From Salvator merianae (taxonomy: Eukaryota > Chordata > Lepidosauria > Squamata > Teiidae): DNA of 64,000 nucleotides. The notes under the pieces were generated by a model, which was given only the letters and a program-made list of their open reading frames with translations, did not search any database and was not told where the DNA came from. Of this stretch, positions 1 through 11,745 are shown one piece after another. Position 1 is the first letter of the stretch, and each line of letters starts with the position of its first letter. Made by a program: the position numbers and the translations under genes. The DNA is taken from NCBI GenBank assembly GCA_003586115.2, contig QVOM02000073.1, forward strand, positions 28,781,298 through 28,845,297. Direction: 5' to 3'.

Positions 1-173
1 AAAAAAAAAAAAAAGATCAGTTTTGTTTTTGCAAAAGAAGTAGGCTTTTTCATTTTCAATCAAAAACTGTAAATACAAAAAAAGTTATTTTCATTTGCAA
101 AAATAACTAAAAATTTGGAAAAATGAAATTTTATACGAATTTTCAAATGCAAATGAAATTTTGCACATCCCTA
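1..173. mobile_element. hAT-type MITE, right part only
   Basis: AT-rich sequence ending in GCACATCCCTA, the inverse of the TAGGGATGTGC end seen at 45061 and 52547. Its inside resembles the right half of the 45061-45379 copy, with the same run of aaatgaaatttt-like words and the phrase aggctttttcatttt. The left end lies before the window, so the target duplication cannot be tested. The non-autonomous hAT assignment comes from the complete relatives. No coding potential is seen. Confidence 0.7.
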
Positions 174-289
174 TATTTGAGTTTCTGGATTTGCTAGAAT
201 GATTTTTTTTCTGGAAGTTTAGCCATGCATGCCCTTTCAGAAGACCCAACTCCCAAACTACATGTCATATCCAATGCAGTCCACAGACA

Positions 290-395
<106 letters not shown>

Positions 396-3300
396 TGACA
401 TACTGCAACCCACACTTTTGGAGGCACACATTTTCCAGATTAAAATATAGCACAGATATGATTTTTACATGGAAATGCGTGATTGCCCCCATGAAAATCC
501 ACCTCCTTTCTACGTATTTGACAAATGGGAAGTACACCCTGTCACAAATGTACAATCCCTTGAACAAAAGAAAAAAAAAAAAGGAGGAGGAAGAGAAGTA
601 AAAATCTTTAATCTTAATAAAGTGGTTCATTATCTGAAATTATACCTTGCCCAAACAGGAGAAAAACCTTTTCAGTTTTTCATTTTTTTTAAAATTCAAT
701 AAAACAAAAAGAAAACTCCCACAAAGATGACTTTGATAAGTATTTGATTGATGCAAGTAGAGGAAAAATGAGGAATGCATAGCTCCCAGGTGTTTGATTA
801 TTACTCCAGTTTGCCCAATTCATGGGTATATTAGTTCCACATCATCTGCAGGCAGAAGATGATTATGCAGTTTAACTGGCAGATGAATAGAGGAGGAGCA
901 AATTTTTTAATTAAGTCTCATCTTCGATCTCTTAGGGTTACCATTTTCTGTTAGTAACCCTGGTATCAACATCCCTGATTATTAGCATGTTTATCCTTAT
1001 GTTTGTGCACAAGAAATTATGAGCCTAGTTGCTACTACGACACATATACAGAAACACAATTCATTCTCTTTCTGTAATGTAACTGCAGGACCATAGTCTC
1101 TCTTCTAGAGAAAAGATGGAACAGTATTGTTTAAAATTTTGATTTTTCTTTGTCACTCGCGCGAGCTTCTTCATCATAGCAATAGAATTTCAGTCAGTGA
1201 CTCATTTTTCAGACCCTGGAAAATGTACTTGTTCTCTCTAAAGCATATTTATGATCCAAACACATCAGAATTATTCCATAGTTGTGAAATTTTTGATGCT
1301 GCAATGAATTGCAAAATAAATTGTCACAGTCAAATCATGGGTGGCATCCTGGCATTAGAAAGCAGGTGAGCTGAGATCAACTGGAAAAAGGCAGACAATG
1401 AGAAGGGAGCAGAAGTGTTTAGAGAGGTGTACAAGAAAAAAACAGAATTTGGTACAGCAGCATCAGATGCTTGGCAACTACATGAGCCAGTTGGACTGCA
1501 AACCTATTTGTGAGTAAGACTTATTTGTTCTCACAAATAGAATTGGAAGTTCCAAGCTCTTGAACTGGGTTCCATTGAAGAGAACTGAGGCTTCACAAGT
1601 CACTAGAAGCAGGTAGCTGTCTGAAGTCTACTATGAATAAGGAGACTGAGTGGGACATTCTCAAAAGCACAGTGTGCAATACATACGGCTTATGGTCTTC
1701 TGAGGAAGCAAACAGAAACCCTTTACAGCCAAGAAAGACTCAGGCCATATCTCCACTGATGGAGCAAGGCAGTTCTGTTATGGGAGTATGGGGAAGGCAC
1801 CCTGATCAGTTGCTGAAAAAGGTGCCTTTGCATCTCCATTTTAGAGTGCAGAGGAATAATTTCTGGTGGCTGATCACAGTGCCTCCATTCAGGGTTTGAA
1901 ACTTGGTGCCACTGCCAGGAATCATGTTTGGAAAAGGGGTGGCATGATTGCCATGAAGTATCTGTTTCCACCACAAATGGAGATGAAGCAACTGGAGGTG
2001 TCTCTGTTTGTAAATGTAGACACAGCCTCTGGGTCCATATACAGCACAAAGTGTCTAAGCCAGGTGTACAGTCTAAAAGTTCACACCAAGGGAACAGTAC
2101 AAACACTATAGAGGAAAATCAAGAATCAAAAGTAAATGTTGATGTTGATGTAGATGGAAGAGGAAGTAAAAATCATCACCAGAATACTATGAGGCTTAGA
2201 ATCTGGGTGGCAACTGGGCAAGCTGAAAAAAACAAGAATCCAGGAACAGGCAAGCATAATGGGATCCTAAAAAATAGCAAGGCAGGAGCACAGTGGCGTC
2301 ACATATGAAATGTGAATATGATACTAAATCAGTATCTGTAAGATGCTGCTAGGTTCCTTATAAACCCTGATTCATCATTACAAACAGGCACTTGACACCT
2401 TTATGAGCTTCTGCTGCTTATAGCCCAAGGCCACTAAATGGATCTCTTGACTAAAGAATCAGCCCATTCAGCCACTGAAGCAGACATGGTCATGACACAG
2501 GCAGGATCTGCACCTTTGTGATGTCATAAATGTGCCCTAAGTGGGCAAGATCCACACAGGCTTGCTCCCTCGCAACACATTTGGTGGACTGAACAAGCAT
2601 GGGATCTGCATAGATCTGCACTCTTCTCACTGCCATAAGTGCCTTTCATGGTACTTGAATGGCAGAGCAGGAGGAATTGCTCTGAGAAGCCATTCTTCTG
2701 TTGTCTGGTCTGGTTGGTGGCTCTGCTTTCTCTCTGTTGCCCTGCTACTTCAGGAGACCTACCTGCCTCCTTGGTGGCCCATCCTGGGTCTCCAAACACA
2801 ATAAATCCTTCCTCCCAGCTGCAGCTTCAAATTTACCACAGATAGGGGCAGCAGGCAGCATGTGATTTGCCTTAAAGCACAGGGGGACAAGTGCTACAGA
2901 TATAGTACACTTCCCACCTCCTATAGAGCTCTTACTATAATACATCTAAAACTGAAATAAGCATGTTTTCAGCAAATATTCATTTCTCAGGACTATTTGT
3001 GTGTTTTGTGCATGATAGTTTCAGAGGCAAAGATAACAATTACATACTTTGATATGCCTGCAAATATCCATGGCTCCAGTTATCCCTGGATTGTGGGTCC
3101 ATGCCAGCACAGCTCTGCTGAGGCACAGACAGTCCTAGACACTATATGAATACTGTGCAATTGACATATTATTGGCATTTGGGCTGGAAGTACAGAATTA
3201 TGATCAGAAAACCTGAGATTTCTGTATCAGGCCATATCAAAGATTGAAAAATATACTTTTAAAACAAAAAATCTCCATTCTGGAAGGAAAAGATTGCAAA

Positions 3301-3514
3301 ACAAATTGCTTGCAGAGCAGAAGCTGAGGAAATCTGCATTTGCAAAGCATGGCCAGACAGGAAATAATCTATTTATCTTTGTAAGTACAGCTGTGAAGTA
3401 ATTCTGTGAGGAAAACAAGGCACTATTGAATAAAAGCTATTTGGCAAAAGTAAATATCAGAGAGATCTTTATCTGGAATGCTGGATAGGGTTAGTGTGTT
3501 CAGATTGAAACTAT
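396..3514. other. No gene recognised
   Basis: About 3.1 kb of AT-rich sequence with only short frames. I see no splice-flanked conserved exon, RNA gene or clear repeat boundary. Old unrecognised repeats are likely. Confidence 0.5.
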
Positions 3515-3694
3515 GGCCCTTTCTGCACTTGGCCTTATTGTGGATTATATCCCAGAGTAGGGACCTGCTATCCACATGCTAGTGCAAACTATGAAAGGTC
3601 TTGCCCAAGGTCTACCATAGTCTGCTCTAGCATGCAGATGGCAGGTCCCTATTCTGAGATATAATCTGGAATAAGTCCCAGTGCAGAAAGGGCC
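3515..3694. mobile_element. 180-bp foldback MITE, GGCCC ends
   Basis: The left end GGCCCTTTCTGCACTT is matched in inverse at the right end. The two arms stay complementary for most of the element, for example ctatccacatgctag against ctagcatgcagatggcag, so it can fold into a long hairpin. It is flanked by TAT on both sides (3512-3514 and 3695-3697), read as a 3-bp target duplication. A same-length relative lies at 42256-42435. The end resembles the GGGCCTNTTYRCACTT end of larger elements in the window. Membership of a PIF/Harbinger-like group is inferred from the 3-bp duplication only. Confidence 0.8.
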
Positions 3695-3697
3695 TAT

Positions 3698-6090
3698 TGT
3701 TCCTAGTCTAACTGGATCATTGTCTGCAGTGAAGCCAAGTCATCAACTCAGATCTGTAACCAAACTCCTCTTTGTCCTCTTTGTCCTGAACTGCCTGAGT
3801 CACATATCTCCTTTGTTCCTTTTCCCACTATTCCTCTGGCCCCTGCTCCATGGTTTGTACCTTCTCTTTCTTTAATTTTCCCACCTCTCTTCCCATCTTG
3901 AGATTGTCATTCACCTGTATGGAACCTCCAACCCCTACCCTGTGGGCTGGACTGTAGCAGCAGGGTCTCTGCCCCCAGATTTAGAGAATATAAAAATAAG
4001 ACACCAGGAGTAGCTCCCTCTCTCTTTCCTCACCTGTTCTTCCATCCAACAAAGAAGTTCCAGCTTCATCTCATCTGCCTGAACATCAGTCCCAAGTCCG
4101 TTTCACATCACCAAGGGTGAGAACCCTGGCTGGGTTAAAGCTCCGGGTTAGGCAGTATTTTTAGGTTGGGTTCTTTCCTCCCTCTTCTCTGTGCCTTCCA
4201 AACCGCCAAAGTTCACCTCAGATATTTTTCCTGTGCCAAGTTAACACTCCTTATTTGGTTTACTTTGTGCCTATGCCATTTATTGGGATTTCCTTTTGCT
4301 TGTATTTTTATCTCTTTGAAGCACTTTGCACAGTGCCCACCAGAAATTGTCATTTTCCTCTTTTGATGCTGCTTCCTTAATAAAATATTTTCTTTATTGA
4401 AGAAACTCCTCTTGGAATCTATCTTGACTGCTGATTGCATTATTGTAATGGAGTACTTTCTAATTTATTGTCATTAAAGCCATAAGCGCTAAAGATCTTG
4501 CTGGGATTCGTGGTTAGACTGGCTAATTTCCCCACACAATACACATGTCTAGACCATGGCCAGCAACACCAGCTTCATTCAAGATGCACTATGGCCAGGT
4601 CACCACTTACCTTCCATTCTGCTCTGAGGTTTGGTTTGCATGATGCAAGTACACTGGTAGTCCTTTATAAAATTATTTTCTTTACACTCTGTCCAATGAG
4701 GACAGAGTGTACTTGTAGGGGAAGAGGCCTTCCTTTTACTGCAACAGTGTTCCAAAGGAGGCCTCTGAATCCCTTTATAAATCAAGATAATGGTAAGTGC
4801 AGAAAGGCCCAAAGACTCTGTTGTATAGCTATTAAAATAGCTGAACCTTGGTCCTCTCTTGTTTCTTGTCTCCTTAAAATCAGGGATTCTTTCAGCATGT
4901 ATGGACTTGTAACTATAGACTGTTTCTAATAATGATGGGCATCCTGCTAGATAACTTGAATGGCTAAATCAATGTCTGATGTGAGGCCTCCTTTAACTTC
5001 TTTCATCTTTCTCCATAGTTTCTGAGATGATTTCACATCTGTTTCTTTTCAAATACGCTTCTCTCCAGGTTAATTGCATTTGCCAGTTGTCAGATGGCAT
5101 TTCCTCTTAGGAATCAAGGTGTTACAGAGAGCAATTTGGACAGTTTGACAATGAAAACAAGTTTTTACTGGTTGAGTTTTCTATTCTGGATGCGGAAGAA
5201 GATGACAGCAAAGAAAAGAGTATTATAGCATTCTACCTGGAATTTGGAAGAGGAGAGGAAAAGAAAAATGATGGACCTCTGAAGGGGAAAAGCAGGTTTA
5301 ACTGGTAATCAGTTTGTGGATGCTTGAGTTATGCTGCTGTTAAACTCAATTACTGTTCAGAGCCATCTGCTGGAATGGTACGTTTGTAAACAAACAGAGA
5401 TTAGGATAATTCATTAATCCTTTGTCTCCTGTCCACTCATTATTTCTCTAAGAAAATAGGCTACTTCTTTAGCAGCCAAGTGTGTATTAACCTCCAAGGA
5501 CAAAGCCAACATTTTAATTGGCTTCCCTGTAAGAAAGGGCTTACATGCCTGAAGAACAGGCACATTTCCAAATCTATTTCATTATTGCAATTGTAGTGCC
5601 CATAGGCTTTAGAATTAAGCAGACTGTGTTCGCTTTTGGTCTACACAGCTAAGATACGAAGTTTTATAAATTAGTAGGTATTTTCATTATTCTATAGAAT
5701 GTATTCCAAAAGATAGTCTTATGGGAACACCTTTGAAGGGTATTTGCTCTTCATCTTTTCTGGGGCAATGCTTTGCACTTCTTTTTTCCCTCCCATGAGT
5801 GGATGTGTAAGATTTCATATTACAGAAGAGAGATACTGTTTGCATGTTGGCCACTGATGAAAATGGCTTCAAAACAGAATCCATAAAATCAGTGTCAACT
5901 AAACATGGTTACATTATGCAATTTATCAACAGAATGAAAAGGAGGCAACAAAACAGTTCCTGGGGATCAATACAGGAAGGCACCAATTTCAGAAGCATCA
6001 TCTCTGGCTTAAGAGCTTCCAATAGACATTCAACTGGTCACACTGGAAGCTTTCACAATCATAAGAACAACAACAAAAAAAAAAATCACA
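3698..6090. other. No gene recognised; one MITE end
   Basis: Unassigned sequence. Near 4797-4813 the phrase taagtgcagaaaggccc is a right-hand end of the foldback MITE family, with no clear left partner. The open frame at 4498-4929 overlaps this end, lacks recognisable domains and is not supported as a gene. Confidence 0.5.
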
Positions 6091-6094
6091 GGAA

Positions 6095-6660
6095 ATGACC
6101 TACTAGATTGGACCCATCTAGAGCAGCAGTCTGCTCTGATAGTGGACAATCAGCTGCACAGGAAATCCCATCAGCAGAACATGAGCATACAGCTTACTCT
6201 GCTTGTAGCAGCACTCCCAGCAGCTGGCTTTTGGAGACGTATCACCTCCTACTGCCATCAAGGTTTATAGCCATTTATAGCCCTGACTTATATCAATTAG
6301 TACAAATCTAATTTGAAACCATCCAAGGTAGTACTCAATACCACATTGCATGGAAGCAAATTCCAAAATTTAACTATGCACTGTGGAAAAACAAAACCCT
6401 TTTGTCTGTCCTGATTGGGTCAGGATATAGCTTCATTGGGTAAACCATTGTTCTAGTATTTTTGGAAAGGAAGAAAATGTTTCCTTATCTACTTTGTCCA
6501 CACCATGTATATTTTTATACACTTTTATCTAGTCTCCTCTTGTTCCTCTCCTTTTTAGAGCAAAAAGCTCCAAAGTCCCAGTCACGTTATATTTAGAGAG
6601 AATAGAGGCCACCTTCTGTTCTCAGAAACCAGACACCAAAGTACATTCCTAGTTTTTCCT
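6095..6660 (-). pseudogene. Old CR1/L3-type LINE, 3' ORF2 remnant
   Basis: On the minus strand this reads as a heavily decayed end of a CR1-clade reverse transcriptase ORF. Around 6390-6340 there is a degenerate version of the FFTQRVVRLWNLLP-like terminal motif, and around 6530-6480 a version of the [16 protein letters not shown] segment that is clear in the next copy. Many stops and shifts are present. It is more diverged than the neighbouring copy at 6777-10830, so it is probably an independent older insertion. Confidence 0.55.
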
Positions 6661-6999
6661 GCCTCGAACGAGACTATCCTGAAATCAAATAATTCCAGCA
6701 TGGAGTCTCAGCCAGAAACAGACCCAAGTAAAGGGGTACTATCTAGCTTAGCAGCAGTATGGAGGGCAACCAATAAGAACATAAAAACATAAGAGGATCC
6801 TTGCTGGTTCAGGCCATGGCCCATCTAGACCAGCATTCTGTTCCACACAGTTGCCCACAAATTGATTGTGGCCATTCTCAAGCAGAAGATAAAGGAAAAA
6901 CCTTCACCTGCTCTTGACTCCCCACTTTTGGTTTTACAGACATCCTGCCTGTCTTTCCAACCTGGAGGCAGTACCTAGGCATCCATTCTAGTAGCCATT

Positions 7000-7445
7000 G
7001 ATACACCTGACCTCCATGAATCTGTCCAATCCCTTCTTAAAGCTGTCCAGGATGATGGCTGTCACCACCTCATCCGGTAATAAATTCCACAGACGGACGA
7101 CCCTCTGGGTGAAAAAATACTTCCCCTTGTCAGTTCTAACTCTCCTACCTATCAGCTTCAGAGAGTGCCCCTGGTCCTAGTGTTGTATGAGAGAGAAATA
7201 AACTTCTATTTATCCACCTTATCCATACCGTGTATGATTTTATATACTTCAATCAGGTCTCCTCTTAAATGCCGCTTTTCAAGGCTGAAGAGGCCAGGGT
7301 GTTGCAGCCTGATTTCATAAGGAAGGTGTTCCAGCCCCTTGATCATTCTGGTTGCCCTTTTTTGCACGTTCTCCAGTTCTACAATATCCTTTCTGAGGTG
7401 AGGCGACCAAAATTGTACACAATATTCCAAGTGTGGCCTCACCAT
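7000..7445 (-). pseudogene. CR1 ORF2 C-terminal region
   Basis: The open part at 7445-7206 carries the conserved block [19 protein letters not shown], followed by [19 protein letters not shown] and [22 protein letters not shown], which are hallmarks of the region after the CR1 reverse transcriptase palm. Beyond the stop, translation in another frame recovers the terminal FFTQRVVRLWNLLPDEVV-like segment and a final phrase near 7010. At least one frameshift separates the two parts. This belongs to the same element as the RT fragment upstream. Confidence 0.85.
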
Positions 7446-7507
7446 AGATTTCTAAAGAGGCACAATGACACTTGCTGACTTGTTTTCTATTCTCTTCCTT
7501 ATTACCC

Positions 7508-7753
7508 CTAGCATTGAATTTGTTTTTTTTTCACTGCCGCTGCACACTGGGTTGGCACCTTCATTGAGCTGTCTACCAGAACCCCAAGATCCTTTTCCTG
7601 GTTTGTCACAGAAAGTTTAGCCCCCATCAGTTTATAGGTGTAATTGGGGTTCTTTGTCCCGATGTGCATCTCTTTGCACTTGCTAAGATTGAAGTGCATT
7701 TGCCACTTCATTGCCCACTCACCCAATGTCAGGAGATCCCTCTTTACAATCAC
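7508..7753 (-). pseudogene. CR1 ORF2 thumb segment
   Basis: An 81-residue frame containing WAMKWQMHFNLSKCKEMHIG and EKDLGVLVDSSMKVPTQC, the conserved stretch that follows FADD in CR1 reverse transcriptases. It lies in a different frame from the RT fragment, so a frameshift occurred near 7740. It ends at a stop next to an A-rich run (KKK), where another shift leads towards the VRPHLEYC block. Confidence 0.87.
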
Positions 7754-9152
7754 TTTCAGTTTTTACTACCCTGAACAATTTAGTGTCATCCGCAAACTTT
7801 GCTAACTCACTACTTACCCCTGTGTCGAGATCATTTATGAATAAATTCAAAAGCAGGCGTCCTAATACTGAACCTTGCGGGACCCCGCTTTTCAACTCTT
7901 TCCATTCTGAGAACTGACCATTTATTCCTACTCTCTGTTCCCTGTCCTTAAGCCAGTTACCAATCCAGGACAGGACCTGTCCTCTTATTCCGTGACTGCT
8001 GAGTTTATTCAGGAGTCTTTGATGAGGGACCTTGTCAAAAGCCTTCCGAAAGTCCAGATAGACAATGTCAACTGGGTCGCCTTTATCCACATGTTTATTA
8101 ACACTTTCAAAGAATCTTAACAAGTTTGTAAGGCATGATTTACCTTTGCAGAAGCCATACTGATTTTCTTTCAGCAATGCTTGCTTTTCTATGTGTTTAG
8201 TAATTTTATCCTTAATTATGGTTTCCATCACTTTACCTGGAACTGATGTTAAGCTGACTGGTCTGTAATTTCCTGGATCACCCCTTGATCCATTTTTGAA
8301 GATCAGTATCACATTTGCCACCCTCCAGTCTTCAGGCACAAAGCCTGATTTTAGGGAAAGGTTATATATTTTGGCTAGAAGCTCAGCAATTTGAAATCTG
8401 AGTTCTTTAAGAACTCTCGGATGAATGCCATCTGGTCCTGGTGATTTGTTAGCATTTAGTTTATCAAGACATGCAAGAACCTCCTCCTTGGTTACTGCTA
8501 TCTGACCTACTTCTTCTGACTCCCTCCCTGAAAGGATTGATTCAGGTGCTGGCATATGCTCTCTATTCTCTTCAGTAAAAACAGAGGCAAAAAAATCATT
8601 TAGCCTTTCTGCAATCTCTGTGCCCTCTGTAATTATCCCCTTCTGTTCATTATGATCTAGTGGTCCAACTGCTTTTCTGGTTGGATTCCTACTTCTGATA
8701 TACTTAAAGAATTTATTGTTATTTCTCTTGATGTTCTTAGCAATGTGCTCCTCAAAGTTCTTCTTAGCATTCCTAATTGCTGCCTTGCATTTGTTCTGCC
8801 AGAATTTGTGTTTCTTCCTATTCTTCTCATTAGGACAAGCCTTCCATTTTCTGAATGCTCTTTCTTTGCTTTTAATGACTTCCCTTACTGCATTTGTAAG
8901 CCACACTGGTGTCCTCTTGGACTTGGCAATTCCTTTCCTTCTTTTAGGTATGCATTCTAATTGAGCCTCCATTAGTGTGTTTTTAAATAGTTTCCAAGCA
9001 TTTTGGAGTGATTGAACTCTTCTAACCTTCCCTTTCAATTTTCTTTTTACCACTTTTCTCATTTTAGGGAAATTTCCCTTATGAAATTTTAAGGTTTCCG
9101 TGTTTGATTGTGTCAACAACATAGCATCTGTATTTAAATTGAAGGTTATCAT
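7719..9152 (-). pseudogene. CR1 ORF2 reverse transcriptase domain
   Basis: A 477-residue open segment. In order it shows the linker region, a PEDWRVANVILIFKNG motif, GNYRPVSLTSVPGKVME, the motif A segment YLDFRKAFDKVPH, SGVPQGSVLG, and the catalytic box KFADDTKLF near the C terminus. It would copy element RNA at the nicked target (target-primed reverse transcription). The catalytic FADD is intact, but the endonuclease is frameshifted upstream and the frame breaks soon after FADD, so the ORF2 polyprotein cannot be made intact. Confidence 0.9.
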
Positions 9153-9169
9153 ATTGTGATCACTGTTCC

Positions 9170-9742
9170 CTATTGGATTAGTTATAGTGACATTTTGTAC
9201 TAGATCCTGTCCAGGATTCCCTTTCCCCTGGTTGGTTCCACAACCAGCTGCTCAAGAGAACAATCATTTAGCATGTCTAGAAATAAGAGTTCACCCAGTC
9301 TATGTGGGGGTAGTTGAAGTCTCCCATTATAACTGCCCTTCCCTTTTTTGATGCCTCCATGACCTTGTTTTCCAATTGCTGGTCTTCTTCATGAGTTTGG
9401 TTGGGAGGGCGATAGCATGTCCCTAACGTTAGACTTGTTTTCTGACCTCATATTGCTACCCATAATGTTTCTATGGATGGGCCTATTTTATCTGGAAGTT
9501 ACACCACCTCCAATTCGCCCTTTCCGGTCATTCTGGTACAGTTTGTAACCTGGGATCACTGTATCCCATTGGTTTTCATCAGTCCACCAGGTTTCAGTAA
9601 TGCCAATAATATCAATATTTTTATCCATCACTAAACATTCCACCTCCCCTATTTTGGCTCGGAGGCTTCTGACATTTGCATACAGGCATTTGTATGCACT
9701 CTTCTGTTGAAAGTACTGCTGTTTAGGATCATGTGCAATCAT
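9170..9742 (-). pseudogene. CR1 ORF2 endonuclease, decayed
   Basis: The open part at 9742-9488 has CLYANVRSLRAKIGEVECL and DIIGITETWW, the first two conserved blocks of the AP-type endonuclease; the E of TETW is a catalytic residue. Further downstream, in other frames, the antisense of a MGDFNYPHIDW-like block is readable around 9300-9330. The domain is therefore mostly present but broken by frameshifts and stops. It would nick target DNA at the insertion site. Confidence 0.82.
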
Positions 9743-9861
9743 CGACTGCTTCTTGCCTCTTTTTACTTGAATACTACTGACTAGTTTCCCACTCTGCTCA
9801 CTAAACTGTGCACTTTCACGAACCGGATGCAGTCCAGCTCCTATCGCCTTTCCCCTAGGGA

Positions 9862-10770
9862 TTAGTTTAAAAGCTGCTCTGTGACCTTTTTAATATAAAG
9901 CACCAGCAGTCTGGTTCCATCTTGGTTCAAGTGCAACCCGTCCCTTTTGTACAGGTTTGGCTTGTCCCAAAATGTTCCCCAGTTCCTGACAAATCTAAAC
10001 CCTTCCTCTCGACACCACTGCCTCATCCACACATTGAGACTCCTGAGCTCTGCCTGTCTAGCTGGCCCTGCGCGTGGAACAGGTAGCATTTCTGAGAATG
10101 CGACCTTAGAGGTCCTGGATTTCAATCTTCTACCTAATAACCTAAATTTGGCTTCCAGGACCCCCCACTTAGCCTTACCAACATCATTAGTACCGACATG
10201 TACCATGACCACTGGCTCCTCCCCAGCACTGTCTACCAACCTATCTAGATGCCACGTGATGTCCGCAACCTTTGCATCTGGCAGGCAAGTACCCATGCGG
10301 TCTACACGCCCACCACAAACCAGTCTCTCTATATTTCTAATAATCAAATCACCCACTACAAGAAGCCCCCCTCCCACCAACCGTGGAGGAGTATCCTCAG
10401 TGCAAAAGGATACAGGCATATCCTCTAAGAAAGGGGTCCCAACTAAGGGAGCCTGTCCCTCTTCCTCAGCCTGATGTCCTCCCCGCCTGAGACCTCCACT
10501 CTCCAAGGCAGCTGAAGGGCTGCACACCGTGGAGTGGGATGCTCCTACTGCATCCCTGGAGGCCTCATTCTCATGCCTATCACTCTCCCTCTGCTTCTCC
10601 AGGTCCGCTACCTTGGCTTCAAGGGAAGAAACCCTTTCCTTGAGAGCCAGGAGCTCGTTACACTGAGCACACACCCACGACTTCTGCCCAGCAGGCAGAT
10701 AATCATACATATGACACTCGATGCAATACACTGGAAAGCCCCCCTTCTCCTGCTGGCTATCTACCTTCAT
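9862..10770 (-). CDS. CR1 ORF1 protein (zinc finger, coiled coil, SGNH esterase)
   Basis: An uninterrupted 302-residue frame. Residues 16-37 contain two CxxC pairs (C16, C19, C34, C37) of a PHD-like finger; 39-66 form a charged heptad-like coiled coil; about 135-300 form an SGNH/GDSL-type esterase. The GxND block is HVGTNDV (193-196) and the D..H block is DGLH (277-280). The first block reads GDLIIRN, so the expected nucleophilic serine at 142 is leucine. Known CR1 ORF1 proteins bind element RNA and some carry an active esterase. Here the frame survives but esterase catalysis is probably lost. Function in this copy is inferred. Confidence 0.88.
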   Translation of the reverse strand: MKVDSQQEKGGFPVYCIECHMYDYLPAGQKSWVCAQCNELLALKERVSSLEAKVADLEKQRESDRHENEASRDAVGASHSTVCSPSAALESGGLRRGGHQAEEEGQAPLVGTPFLEDMPVSFCTEDTPPRLVGGGLLVVGDLIIRNIERLVCGGRVDRMGTCLPDAKVADITWHLDRLVDSAGEEPVVMVHVGTNDVGKAKWGVLEAKFRLLGRRLKSRTSKVAFSEMLPVPRAGPARQAELRSLNVWMRQWCREEGFRFVRNWGTFWDKPNLYKRDGLHLNQDGTRLLVLYIKKVTEQLLN

Positions 10771-10830
10771 TTCTCTTAAATTATTTAAATTGTTTTATTT
10801 AAAAATAAATTATTTTCCTTTCAGTTACTA

Positions 10831-11329
10831 TTTCAATTACGTTCCTTTTTTTGTTGAATTATTTAAATTGTTACTTTAAGATAAGCTACTATTTGAATCA
10901 CTTCACTTTATTAAATTAAACAAAAAAGTGGCTACTTATTTAGATTATTTAATTGTTTTAGCTTATTGCTAAATAAGCTTTCTGGCACTCATGTCACCCA
11001 GAGGCGGTGACACAAGCTGGTCACTTTTGGCTGCATTCTTTCTATGCTGCCCAAGGAGCCACTTCTCTTCACCTCATCCCAGGAGGAGTCGAATGCCCCC
11101 CCCCCACACACACACACACACTGCTGCCACTGGTGCTGGTGCTGTCATTGCCAATGCCATTGCCAACAACCCAACCTCTCACTGCTGATGCAGACATTAC
11201 AGCTTGCCTTTTACTAGGTGAAGGGGATCCATAAAGCTTTGGAATGGCTGTGGTAGTGCAGCACGGTAGATGTGACCTGGATGTTCCAGGACGGAACTGT
11301 TCATAGTCTTAAAAAAAAACAACTCTGAG
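10831..11329. other. AT-rich CR1 5' flank and C/CA microsatellite
   Basis: 10790-10985 is AT-rich with repeated aattatttaaattg-like words, either CR1 5' sequence or flank. A C-run (11096-11105) leads into a short (AC)n tract to 11121. No gene is seen. Confidence 0.7.
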
Positions 11330-11745
11330 CAATTGGGTGTCATCAGCAAGCTTGGCTATTCCCCTGGTCACTCCTGACTCCAGATCATTTATAAATACGT
11401 TGAAAAGGGCTGGTTCCTAGAAAAAACCTTGGAGGACCATCTTGTTGCATCTCTCCATTGTTTTCTATTGCTTAGCCAGCTGCTTATTCACAACAGAACC
11501 TGCCTTTTTGTTCTGTAACTGTTAAGTTTTGGGGCACATTTTTTGAAGTATTTCATCAAAAACTTTTAGAAAATCTAAGTAGATAATGGTTACTGTATCA
11601 GCTGTATTCATATGTCTGTTAACACCATCAAAAAACTAGAAGATTAGTTTTCCAGGACTTCCCTTCCAGAAGCCATATTATCTAGATTTGAGCAAAGTTT
11701 TTGCCTCCAAATGTTTGCTAATTAATGGTTCTTTCTTTAATAATG
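11330..11745 (-). pseudogene. Old CR1-type LINE, RT fragment
   Basis: Antisense translation gives broken pieces of the CR1 reverse transcriptase palm: a GIAKLADDTQLLRVV-like FADD region near 11310-11370, a GS.LGPALFNVFIND-like stretch near 11400, and a Y.DF.KVFDE-like motif A near 11560-11590. Several frameshifts and stops make it a dead copy, more diverged than the one at 6777-10830. Classification rests on motif order only. Confidence 0.6.

Larger units (their letters stand above)
6777..10830 (-). mobile_element. Near full-length CR1 LINE, antisense
   Basis: A non-LTR retrotransposon read right to left: intact ORF1 (10770-9862), a decayed endonuclease (about 9742-9170), reverse transcriptase (9152 to about 7720), the thumb and C-terminal region (7753-7000), then a 3' region ending near 6777 with repeats of the word that reads cttatgttct on the minus strand. 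The ORF1 zinc finger, coiled coil and SGNH esterase layout is known for CR1-clade elements. The 5' limit is uncertain because an AT-rich tract with taaattatttaaattg-like repeats follows ORF1. Confidence 0.88.

Noticed and set aside
1700..2110. MITE of the 57995 family
   Set aside because: Some words look alike (gcatctccattttagag) but no ends or collinear alignment could be found.
4498..4929. 143-residue plus-strand open frame
   Set aside because: No domain, no splice context, and it overlaps a MITE end.
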